From contig NC_009366.1 of NCBI RefSeq assembly GCF_000092065.1, positions 192,001-256,000 on the forward strand: DNA of 64,000 nucleotides, given 5' to 3'. Origin of the DNA: Ostreococcus lucimarinus CCE9901 (taxonomy: Eukaryota; Chlorophyta; Mamiellophyceae; Mamiellales; Bathycoccaceae). Below the pieces are notes generated by a model. It did no database searches. It was given only the letters and a program-made list of their open reading frames with translations, and was not told the DNA's origin. Position numbers and translations under genes: made by a program. Positions 57,474 to 64,000 of this stretch are shown piece by piece; the first letter of the stretch is position 1, and each line of letters starts with the position of its first letter.

Positions 57474-59729
57474 ATGAAACGCGTGGGTCCGATGATGACG
57501 CGCGCCCGACCGACAGTCCGAGGCGCGCGCGCGGCGACGGTGCGTCGTGGGAGCGACATGACGGCGCGCGACGCCGCGCGCGACGCGGAGGCGGCGGAAT
57601 CGCGCGAAAGCGACGCGCGGGGGGGGGATTCCGAACGCCCGGGGACGCCCGGACGGGACGACGACGACGACGCGCGCGATGGGATTTGGAACACGGCTGA
57701 GTTGCATCAGAGACTGATGCACTTGAACGTACACTCGAGCACGTCGAGCACGAGCTCGAGAAAGTCGGGCGATCCGAGCGCGAGCGGAGACGGGCTGCAG
57801 ACGACGACGAGCGGGTCCGCGAGCGGCGCGGGGGCGTCGAGCGGGACGCCGACGGGGGTGCTGCCGACGAAGTTGACGTCGAAAATGACGACAAAGGAGG
57901 TGAAATTCGGTGCTCAGAGTTTTGATTCGCTGAATCAGTACATATTGATCAAGGATCTCGGACGAGGATCGCATTCAAAGGTGAAGTTGGCGATGAATCA
58001 ACAGGATAATCAGCTCTACGCGGTGAAGTGGACGGACTCTCGAGTGAACTCCTGGAAAGCCGTTCGCAAGGAGATTGCCGTGCTGAAGAAGTTGCATCAT
58101 CCAAACATTCGTACTTTACACGAGGTCATCGATGACGAGTTCAAAAAGGAACTCATCTTAGTCTTGGAGTATTGCCAAACGGGACCCATTTTCACGCGTT
58201 TCAGCACGGTGGCGGTGGACGAAAAGGTTTTACTAGGATACGCTCGCGACATCGTGCTCGGATTGGATTACTTGCATTCGCTGCACATCGCGCACATGGA
58301 TCTTAAACCAGAAAATATGCTTCTGTGCACCGATGGCGAAGTCAAGCTCGCAGACTTTGGCGTGAGTTTCATACACGACTTGGTTTCGTCCGACGGCGTT
58401 GAGAAACGACTTGTGGGTACGCCGGCGTTTTTAGCGCCCGAAGTTCTTTCGGAAGACGGTTACGACCCATTCAAGGCAGATATATGGTCCCTGGGGGTGT
58501 GTTTCTACAATATGGCTATGGGCAAACTGCCGTTCCCAGGCAAGACGGTGTACCAAATCGTCGCAAAAGCGCGCGCAAACGAATTAGTATTCGACGAAGA
58601 CGCGCCGCTCTCAGAAAATTTCAAGGATCTTTTGCGCAACATGATGTGCGTTGACCCCGCGAAACGGCTGGATATTGCTGGCGTGATGCAGCATCTTTGG
58701 ATCACGCGCGATGGGGAAGAGCCTCTCGCGCGACCTCTCACCGAGCTGCCGCACGCCATCGTGGAGCTCACCGAGGAAGAAATCGCGAGCGCCATCAGAA
58801 CCGATCCGCTTGCCGCTTTATTGCAGCCTTCCTTCAACTTGGTGGAGTTCAACGATGGCGATATTCTTATGCACAAAGGTGCTATCGGTGAAGTGATGTA
58901 TTTCATCAACAAAGGTCACTGTGAGGTGTTGATGGACGCGATCGGAGTTGATTTAGACACCATCGATCGAGAACGCGAGACGGACGTTTTGGTCGTGCGA
59001 GAGGCTGGAGAGATTGTGGGGGAAATTGCGTTCCTTAAAGCGATGCAAGGGATCCGAGAGAAGTCGCACGTGCACGGCTATCGCACAGCGACAGTCAGGG
59101 CGAAGGGGCCGGTTGAGTGCCTCGCTGTAACCGTCCAAGACATGTTGACGGCGCTCGGTAAGGACGAACTTTCTCGAGTACGCCTCGTGCGCAGTGCGAG
59201 TTTCAAACTCGACCAAAACGAGGAGGTTCGCCTGCAGCTCAACATGAGAACCTCTAGAACGAGCAATGACTCGGACAGGAGCGAAGAAGCGCATCCTTTT
59301 AATCCGACTCGGAGGATCAGTGTGCTGTACGCCGAGGATAGCATGCCGACGCAGATGATTGTCAAAGCCTTTTTGAGGAAACTTGGCGACGTCGACGTAA
59401 CGATCGCCGCCGACGGGAAAAAGGCATTGGATGCGCATAAATCTATGAACTCTAACTTTGACTTGATTCTCATGGATTGTCAAATGCCTGTGATGGATGG
59501 TTTGGAAGCGACGACGCGCATTCGCGAACTCGACTCCGCCAAATCTGTGGTACCCATCGTGGGCGTGTCTTCTGGTGTTGAAGGAATGAGTGAAAAAGAG
59601 TGCCGCGACGTCGGGATGAATGACTTCGTCCTCAAACCACTGAACGTGCGGAAGTTGACAGATGTCATTCGCAAGACGCTACCTGAGCTCTTCGTCGAAG
59701 ATCCAGTTTCAAAAGACGAGAGAATCTGA
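57474..59729 (+). CDS. Ser/Thr kinase fused to cyclic-nucleotide-binding and receiver domains
   Basis: 751 residues from ATG 57474 (57498 or 57558 also possible). A disordered Ser-rich leader comes first. The kinase domain at about 155-416 is CaMKK-like: GRGSHSKVKLA, YAVKW, the helix-C Glu in VRKEIAVLKKL, HMDLKPEN with Met275 where Arg is usual, LADFGVS and FLAPEVL. A CNB domain at about 445-560 keeps the phosphate-binding Glu (VGEIAFL) and Arg (YRTATVRA). A response-regulator receiver at about 620-742 has the acidic pair in LYAEDSM, phospho-acceptor Asp668 in LILMDCQMPVMDG, Ser in VGVSSG and Lys in VLKPL. All key sites look functional. Inputs and partners are unknown. Confidence 0.93.
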   Translation: MKRVGPMMTRARPTVRGARAATVRRGSDMTARDAARDAEAAESRESDARGGDSERPGTPGRDDDDDARDGIWNTAELHQRLMHLNVHSSTSSTSSRKSGDPSASGDGLQTTTSGSASGAGASSGTPTGVLPTKLTSKMTTKEVKFGAQSFDSLNQYILIKDLGRGSHSKVKLAMNQQDNQLYAVKWTDSRVNSWKAVRKEIAVLKKLHHPNIRTLHEVIDDEFKKELILVLEYCQTGPIFTRFSTVAVDEKVLLGYARDIVLGLDYLHSLHIAHMDLKPENMLLCTDGEVKLADFGVSFIHDLVSSDGVEKRLVGTPAFLAPEVLSEDGYDPFKADIWSLGVCFYNMAMGKLPFPGKTVYQIVAKARANELVFDEDAPLSENFKDLLRNMMCVDPAKRLDIAGVMQHLWITRDGEEPLARPLTELPHAIVELTEEEIASAIRTDPLAALLQPSFNLVEFNDGDILMHKGAIGEVMYFINKGHCEVLMDAIGVDLDTIDRERETDVLVVREAGEIVGEIAFLKAMQGIREKSHVHGYRTATVRAKGPVECLAVTVQDMLTALGKDELSRVRLVRSASFKLDQNEEVRLQLNMRTSRTSNDSDRSEEAHPFNPTRRISVLYAEDSMPTQMIVKAFLRKLGDVDVTIAADGKKALDAHKSMNSNFDLILMDCQMPVMDGLEATTRIRELDSAKSVVPIVGVSSGVEGMSEKECRDVGMNDFVLKPLNVRKLTDVIRKTLPELFVEDPVSKDERI

Positions 59730-59739
59730 TTTATTAAAA

Positions 59740-59744
59740 TGTAA
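59740..59744 (+). terminator. TGTAA polyadenylation-type signal for the fusion kinase
   Basis: TGTAA 11 bases after the kinase stop and 25 bases before the convergent neighbour's stop. Confidence 0.45.
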
Positions 59745-59768
59745 TGTACAATGAAAGCGCGAGCATTT

Positions 59769-60461
59769 TTATTGTTTCGTTTTCGCCATCTTCTTCGGCA
59801 TCGTCAGCGCCGCGGCACTCCACAGTGCGCTCTCGAGCTTGGCTGGTGTGAGGTCATCTGCGCCGAGATCGTCGCATTTACGGTGCAGAGCTTTCATAAA
59901 CTCGTGATACCGCGCTGCGGAGTATCTATCATTTCCCCCGTTTCCGACGACGACGGCAAGCGCCTCGTCGCTAAAGAATGGAAACCGCTCGTCGCCGACC
60001 GCCATGAGAATCGACGCCGTGGCTGGTCCGCATCCTTTCAGCGCGATGAATGGTGCCATAGCATCGACGATTTTACCCTTACTATTTCTTTTGCCCCCTT
60101 CGCTCGCGTGTGCGAGTCGATACGCCTCTCGACTCGCGCTCTCCACGTCGCGTTCCGACAACGCTTGCGCGTACTTCATCAACCCAGGTCTCGTTTTCCC
60201 TCGCGCCAGCTTCCACTCCACCACGCGCACGTACTCATCCTTTTTTATGTATCCCCAATCATCGCTCGTCGCGCTCGTCGCGCGTCTTTGCGCGATGGTT
60301 TTCGGAAGTTCTTTGCGCACGAACGCATCCAACTTGGATAACCGCTCGCCTAGATTCAACGCTCGCAAGCGCTCGTCGTACGCCGCCGCGTGCGCTCGCC
60401 ACTGTTCTCGATCCCCGCCGTTCCAAAGCTTTATCGCGCCCTCGTGCGCGATCGGTGGCAT
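59769..60461 (-). CDS. Conserved protein with a helix-hairpin-helix-like motif
   Basis: About 230 residues from ATG 60461. Blocks include EGAIKLWNGGDREQWRAHAA, WGYIKKDEYVRVVEWKLARG, RPGLMKYAQAL and FIALKGCGPATASILMAVGD followed by FPFFSDEAL. The LKGxGPATAS element resembles the helix-hairpin-helix DNA-binding motif of DNA glycosylases. The protein looks like a eukaryotic family of unknown role that I recall only dimly. DNA binding is inference. A longer start at 60527 would overlap the start of the divergent carrier gene, so I use the inner ATG. Confidence 0.75.
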   Translation of the reverse strand: MPPIAHEGAIKLWNGGDREQWRAHAAAYDERLRALNLGERLSKLDAFVRKELPKTIAQRRATSATSDDWGYIKKDEYVRVVEWKLARGKTRPGLMKYAQALSERDVESASREAYRLAHASEGGKRNSKGKIVDAMAPFIALKGCGPATASILMAVGDERFPFFSDEALAVVVGNGGNDRYSAARYHEFMKALHRKCDDLGADDLTPAKLESALWSAAALTMPKKMAKTKQ

Positions 60462-60525
60462 CGTCGCGCGATCGGGACGACGACGCGGCGCCACACTCTG
60501 ACGCGTCGTCGTCCCGTCTCGTCCC

Positions 60526-61500
60526 ATGGGGCGCGACGCCCGAGGTCAAGCCGCGAAGACGGCGCCCGGGGAGCCGCGATCGGCGCGCGCGAGCGCGGAG
60601 AAGAAGAAGAACCCCGCGGCGAGCTTCATCGGCGGCGCGAGCGCTGGTTTAGTGTCCAGCGCGCTGTTGCAGCCGTTCGAGGTGGTGAAGACGAAGATGC
60701 AAGCCGAAAAGCTGCGAGGCGCGCGCGGGATGGTGAACGTCGCCGCGGACGTGGTCAAAACGAACGGGATGAAAGGGCTCTGGAGCGGCGTCAGCGCGTC
60801 GTGCGTGCGAACCACCGCGGGGGCTGGGTTGTACTTCTTCTTGCTCGAGCGCGTGACGAGGGAGCTCGCGGCGAGTTTTAACAAGGAGAAAGCGACGCCG
60901 TTCGAACGCTCTGCGATGACGTTCGGCGCTGGGTGCTCGGCGAGAATGGTCGCGGCGGTGCTGCTGAACCCTATAACCGTGGTGAAGACGCGGATGGAAT
61001 ACGCAGGGGCGAACGCGGGGGTGCGGCAAGGCATGGTGGCTACGTTTGCGAGCGTGGCGCGGAAAGAGGGCGCCGGGGGGTTGTTTTCGGGGCTCGGAAG
61101 CACGGTCGCTCGAGATGCGCCTTTCTCAGGGCTCAATTTGTTGCTCTTCACCCAGACTCGGCATTTGATGCACGAAGTCGCGCGCATGCAGAACCGCGAA
61201 GCCGGAGCGGCGGACACGTTCATCGCCGGCGCGCTCGCGGGGGCGGGGGCTACGTTTCTCACGCACCCTCCCGATGTCATTCGTACCCGAGTTCAGCTCG
61301 GGCGAATAATGACGCAACAAAGCGGTAGCAAAATGCCAGCCGTATCACTGGCGAAAATTCTCAGGGAAGAGGGTGTTCGCGCGCTGTGGGTCGGTTCGCT
61401 CCCTCGCGTAACGCGCAGAACGTTTCAGCAAGCCATCACGTGGAGCATGTTTGATTTCGTCTCTCGCGCTTTGGGGGGGACGGACATCTTTCAGCGTTAA
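60526..61500 (+). CDS. SLC25A38: Mitochondrial carrier, SLC25A38/Hem25 (glycine transporter) type
   Basis: 324 residues with three carrier repeats. Signature motifs are LQPFEVVKTKMQ, LNPITVVKTRMEY and THPPDVIRTRVQL (each Px[DE]xx[KR]x[KR]-like). SLC25A38-type blocks are CVRTTAGAGLYFFLLE and GGLFSGLGSTVARDAPFSGL followed by TQTR. In yeast and humans this subtype imports glycine into mitochondria for haem synthesis. The N-terminus is a short basic extension with KTAPGEPRSARASAEKKK. The start lies 65 bases from the divergent neighbour's start, so the two share a very small promoter. Confidence 0.9.
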   Translation: MGRDARGQAAKTAPGEPRSARASAEKKKNPAASFIGGASAGLVSSALLQPFEVVKTKMQAEKLRGARGMVNVAADVVKTNGMKGLWSGVSASCVRTTAGAGLYFFLLERVTRELAASFNKEKATPFERSAMTFGAGCSARMVAAVLLNPITVVKTRMEYAGANAGVRQGMVATFASVARKEGAGGLFSGLGSTVARDAPFSGLNLLLFTQTRHLMHEVARMQNREAGAADTFIAGALAGAGATFLTHPPDVIRTRVQLGRIMTQQSGSKMPAVSLAKILREEGVRALWVGSLPRVTRRTFQQAITWSMFDFVSRALGGTDIFQR

Positions 61501-61547
61501 TTTCTAGGAAAATCGGTATTATAATGTTAGTGGTAGACGATAGATAC

Positions 61548-62341
61548 TCAAATGTCGATGAACAAATTAGCCCTGACGACGGCGTCGAGCGGCATGCGCA
61601 GACGCCACTCGCGCGATTTTTTGTTCATCCCTTGTCCTTTCTTCGCTGGACGATTCGCCGGCACATCTGCGAGCTTCCATTCGACCTCCGTGTCCGATAT
61701 ATCGGTGACTTCCATCGTCTTCGTCACGTTTGAGGTCGACTCGGGGTTCTCGATCGCTTCCTTGTACGTCACGTCCATGACGAGGTCGCGAAATCGTTCC
61801 AGTTCCCGCGGCACGCGCAAACTCCTCATCGCCCCCGGACTCGCCAACTCCACGGCGACGTCTTCCGGAAATCCACGTTCATCTAGTATCGCGTTATGCG
61901 CGCGGACGATCGTCGTCAATTCATCCAACGTCGGTGATCCGTACTTGTCGTTCAACTTGTCCACGCTCGCCAACACGCGTCGCCGCGACGCGTTCACTTT
62001 AAATGAAAAAATATCATACTCTCCCGCGAACGCATCGCTCGCCAGCGCGTCCCTGAGCGCCTCGAGCGCCATCTCTCCGTAATCCGTCCCCCCCGCATCG
62101 ATCGCTTCGCCTCCCACCTCCAATTCCTCATCCGCCGCCACCTCCTCCTCGACGTCGAAGTCTTCGTCCAGCGCCTCCTCGTCGTCCTCGTCCTCGTCCT
62201 CGTCCGCCGCCGTCCTCCCTCGATTGTTCGACTTCGCCGCGAGCGTCCGCGCGCCCCACCCTCGCCTCGCGCCCTCGATCGCGCCCTCGATCCCGATCCC
62301 GCGCCCGCGCGCGCGCGCGCGCGTCGTCGCCGGCCGCCACA

Positions 62342-62372
<31 letters not shown>

Positions 62373-62462
62373 GCGCGCGCGCGTCGCGAGCCGTCGTCGC
62401 GCGACGACGTCGCCGCATCGCGCGCGCGTCATCACCGCGCGCGCCGTCGCCATCGCTCGCAT
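61548..62462 (-). CDS. RimP-like ribosome maturation factor, organelle-targeted
   Basis: About 304 residues from ATG 62462. The first 70 form an Arg/Ala/Thr-rich leader with nine threonines encoded by ACG repeats, a plastid or mitochondrial type. An acidic linker (DEDEDEDDEEALDEDFDVEE) comes next. The C-terminal half matches RimP/UPF0090: DELTTIVRAHNAILDERG, VAVELASPGAMRSLRVPREL and ERFRDLVMDVTYKE. RimP helps assemble the 30S subunit in bacteria, so a plastid ribosome role is likely. The frame is open up to 62606 into the neighbour's promoter; the inner start is chosen. It converges on the carrier gene at 47 bases. Confidence 0.82.
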
Positions 62463-62590
62463 CGTCGCGCGTCGCGACGTCGCGTCGTCGCGATGTCGCG
62501 ACCGAACGCGCCGAACGCGCGACGACGCGACGACGCCGCCGATCGCGACATCGCGACGCCGACGACGCCGACGACCCGAGCGCGACGGCG

Positions 62591-63277
62591 ATGAGCGACG
62601 CGCCACCGACGAGCGACGCCGGTGCGGGACGCGCGCGACGCGTCGGCCTCCTCGAGGCGCTCGCGGGGACGCTCGCGCGATGCGAGGAGCGATTGAACGA
62701 GGTGAACGATAAGTACACGTTCGAGCTGTGCCCGGAGTACAGGCTGAAGATGGGAAAGACGATCGGACGAGCGACGAGGGTGGGGATGACGTACGACGCC
62801 CACGCGCGAAGGTACAGGGTGGCGGTGAAACACGCGGTGAGGGGAGGTAAAGACGAAGACGAAGACGAAGACGAGGACGAGGACGAGGCGACGGCGCGAG
62901 CGAGGCCGATGTTTTGGAAGGCGATGAAGAAGATCGTGTTCGATCCGGAGGAGAAAAGAGTGGAAGTGTTCACGCAGCGATTGTCGTGCGGGCCGCTGTC
63001 GCTTCGAGGGGTCGGAGAGTACGACGTCGAACGAAGCGAGTGGGGACTGCGGTGGCAGCTGCAGACGTTTCACAAGGAAAAGAAACGATTGCGTTCGGCG
63101 GAAGTGAAGCTCACGGAGCGCGTGCGAGGGTGCATGCGTTGGGATGTGTCGAGCGCGGCGCCGGAAGTTGAGGGAAAGGTTGGATCGGGGGAGAAGTTCA
63201 CGTTTGACGTCGACGTGGGATCGTACCACGTCAGCGTTCCGCGTTTAGAGTTGAAGATTGATCTCGACCATATGTGA
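62591..63277 (+). CDS. Unrecognised beta-rich protein
   Basis: 228 residues from ATG 62591. I do not recognise it. An N-terminal helix (VGLLEALAGTLARCEERL) is followed by alternating strands (YRLKMGKTIGRATRVGMTYD, ARRYRVAVKHAV, KRVEVFTQRLSCGPLSLRG, GLRWQLQTFHKEKKRLRSAE, KFTFDVDVGSYHVSVPRLEL). An Asp/Glu repeat (EDEDEDEDEDE) interrupts the middle. The alternating polar-hydrophobic strands could form a beta-barrel or sandwich, as in plastid outer-envelope pores, but this is only a guess. There is no signal peptide. The divergent start faces the RimP-like gene. Confidence 0.65.
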   Translation: MSDAPPTSDAGAGRARRVGLLEALAGTLARCEERLNEVNDKYTFELCPEYRLKMGKTIGRATRVGMTYDAHARRYRVAVKHAVRGGKDEDEDEDEDEDEATARARPMFWKAMKKIVFDPEEKRVEVFTQRLSCGPLSLRGVGEYDVERSEWGLRWQLQTFHKEKKRLRSAEVKLTERVRGCMRWDVSSAAPEVEGKVGSGEKFTFDVDVGSYHVSVPRLELKIDLDHM

Positions 63278-63291
63278 TGCGTAAGCATAGG

Positions 63292-63296
63292 TTACA
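63292..63296 (-). terminator. TGTAA polyadenylation-type signal for threonine deaminase
   Basis: TGTAA on the minus strand 50 bases after the threonine deaminase stop. Confidence 0.4.
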
Positions 63297-63345
63297 ATTT
63301 TTCGCGGTTCGCGTGCGCGACTAAGGCTACGAGTTGCTTCAGAAC

Positions 63346-64000
63346 TCACCCGAAGAGAGTTTTGAAGGCGATGTTCGAACTCATGTCGTCGTACTTGTAC
63401 CCGCAGCCGTCTAAGCACTCCTCAAACACCTCGCGTTCTTCTTCAGCGACTTGCACGCCGAAAAGAACCTGACCGACGCGACCACCGTCGTTGCGGTAAT
63501 GCGTCATTGAGATCGACCACTTAGGACTGATGAACTCGAGGAAGTTTCCGAGCGCGCCCGCGCGTTCGGGAATTTCAACCTTGTACAACCTTTCGTTTTC
63601 AACTCTGCCTTGCCCACCAGTCATGTGGCGAAGGTGAAATTGCGTCGTCGCATCGTTAGACAAGTCGACCGTCTTGAAACCTAACGCTTCCATCCGCTGC
63701 ATCGTGTTCTGAACGTCCTTTAAATCGGAAACCTCGATCGAGTACAGCACGCGCGCGTCCGCCCCTTGCACGCGATATTTAAATTCTGAAATATTGATAT
63801 CCCCGACGGTCTCCACAAATCGCTTGAATTCGCCATTCTTCTCGGGAATGATACTCAAAAGTGTGGCTTCTTCCTTACCCCCTTGATCTGCGATCTCAGA
63901 AATCACGCGAAGACGATCAAAGTTCATGTTCGCCCCCGATGTCACGGCGATGACTTTACCGGTGACGCCGTGCGCTTGGCAATACGCCTTGGCGCCAGCC
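63346..64000 (-). CDS. ilvA: Biosynthetic threonine deaminase, C-terminal part only
   Basis: It makes 2-oxobutanoate from threonine in plastid isoleucine synthesis. Only the last 217 or so residues are in the window; the PLP-binding N-terminal part lies beyond the right edge. Visible are the end of the catalytic domain (AKAYCQAHGVTGKVIAVTSG, ANMNFDRLRVISE) and two ACT-like regulatory domains (TLLSIIPEKNGEFKRFVETV; YKVEIPERAGALGNFLEFIS, then HYRNDGGRVGQVLFGVQV). The two ACT units mark the isoleucine-regulated biosynthetic form. The stop is at 63346. The gene converges on the beta-rich orphan. Confidence 0.94.
   Translation of the reverse strand, partial: AGAKAYCQAHGVTGKVIAVTSGANMNFDRLRVISEIADQGGKEEATLLSIIPEKNGEFKRFVETVGDINISEFKYRVQGADARVLYSIEVSDLKDVQNTMQRMEALGFKTVDLSNDATTQFHLRHMTGGQGRVENERLYKVEIPERAGALGNFLEFISPKWSISMTHYRNDGGRVGQVLFGVQVAEEEREVFEECLDGCGYKYDDMSSNIAFKTLFG

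Overview
This window is nuclear DNA from a very compact, GC-rich eukaryotic genome, most likely a green picoalga of the Mamiellales (Ostreococcus-like). The gene set is eukaryotic and plant-like: serine carboxypeptidase, MOR1/XMAP215, plastid GGPP synthase, alpha-tubulin, DGAT2, a Ulp1 SUMO protease, plastid RF1, COP9 subunit 4 and biosynthetic threonine deaminase. Genes lie tens to a few hundred bases apart on both strands. Most have no intron. The introns I could place use GTGCGT-like donors and an ACTGAC branch site, the style known from Mamiellales. An FO synthase and an alpha-tubulin with alanine instead of lysine at position 40 fit a non-flagellate member. The species call is inference.

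Layout. 1-12 kb: ribonucleotide reductase small subunit (cut by the left edge), a two-exon QCR8 gene, a Raf/EDR1-type kinase, a serine carboxypeptidase and a two-exon MOR1/XMAP215 gene. 12-21 kb: GGPP synthase, a repeat-rich spacer, GAR synthetase, a small predicted organelle protein, a coiled-coil protein, two-exon alpha-tubulin and a helical-repeat protein. 21-35 kb: DGAT2, Ulp1, a small predicted mitochondrial protein, FO synthase, a TBC RabGAP, a TauD-like dioxygenase, three-exon RPS25, a papain-like protease with a histidine-rich insert, and LSM1. Just past the LSM1 stop is a predicted intron holding two C/D box snoRNAs. 35-52 kb: an FG-F-motif trafficking-like protein, a CFAP44 homologue, RF1, a two-exon 2OG oxygenase, two orphan genes, an F-box protein, uracil-DNA glycosylase, two-exon CSN4, a kelch/EGF membrane protein and a helical orphan. 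52-64 kb: six-exon GDP-L-fucose synthase, RNF113/CWC24, a BolA protein, an octamer repeat, an alpha/beta hydrolase, a two-exon Costars gene with a GC-AG intron, a kinase/cyclic-nucleotide/receiver fusion, a helix-hairpin-helix-like protein, a SLC25A38-type carrier, a RimP-like protein, an orphan and threonine deaminase (cut by the right edge).

There is no operon-like grouping by pathway; this is a mixed housekeeping region. The most notable points are (1) the snoRNA pair, whose guide segments match U6 snRNA, 25S rRNA and 18S rRNA; (2) a Ser/Thr kinase fused to a cyclic-nucleotide-binding domain and a two-component receiver domain; and (3) the contrast between a retained CFAP44 gene and an alpha-tubulin lacking the K40 acetylation site and the usual acidic tail. 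Exon joins were placed by eye from splice motifs and family conservation and have not been checked against transcripts.
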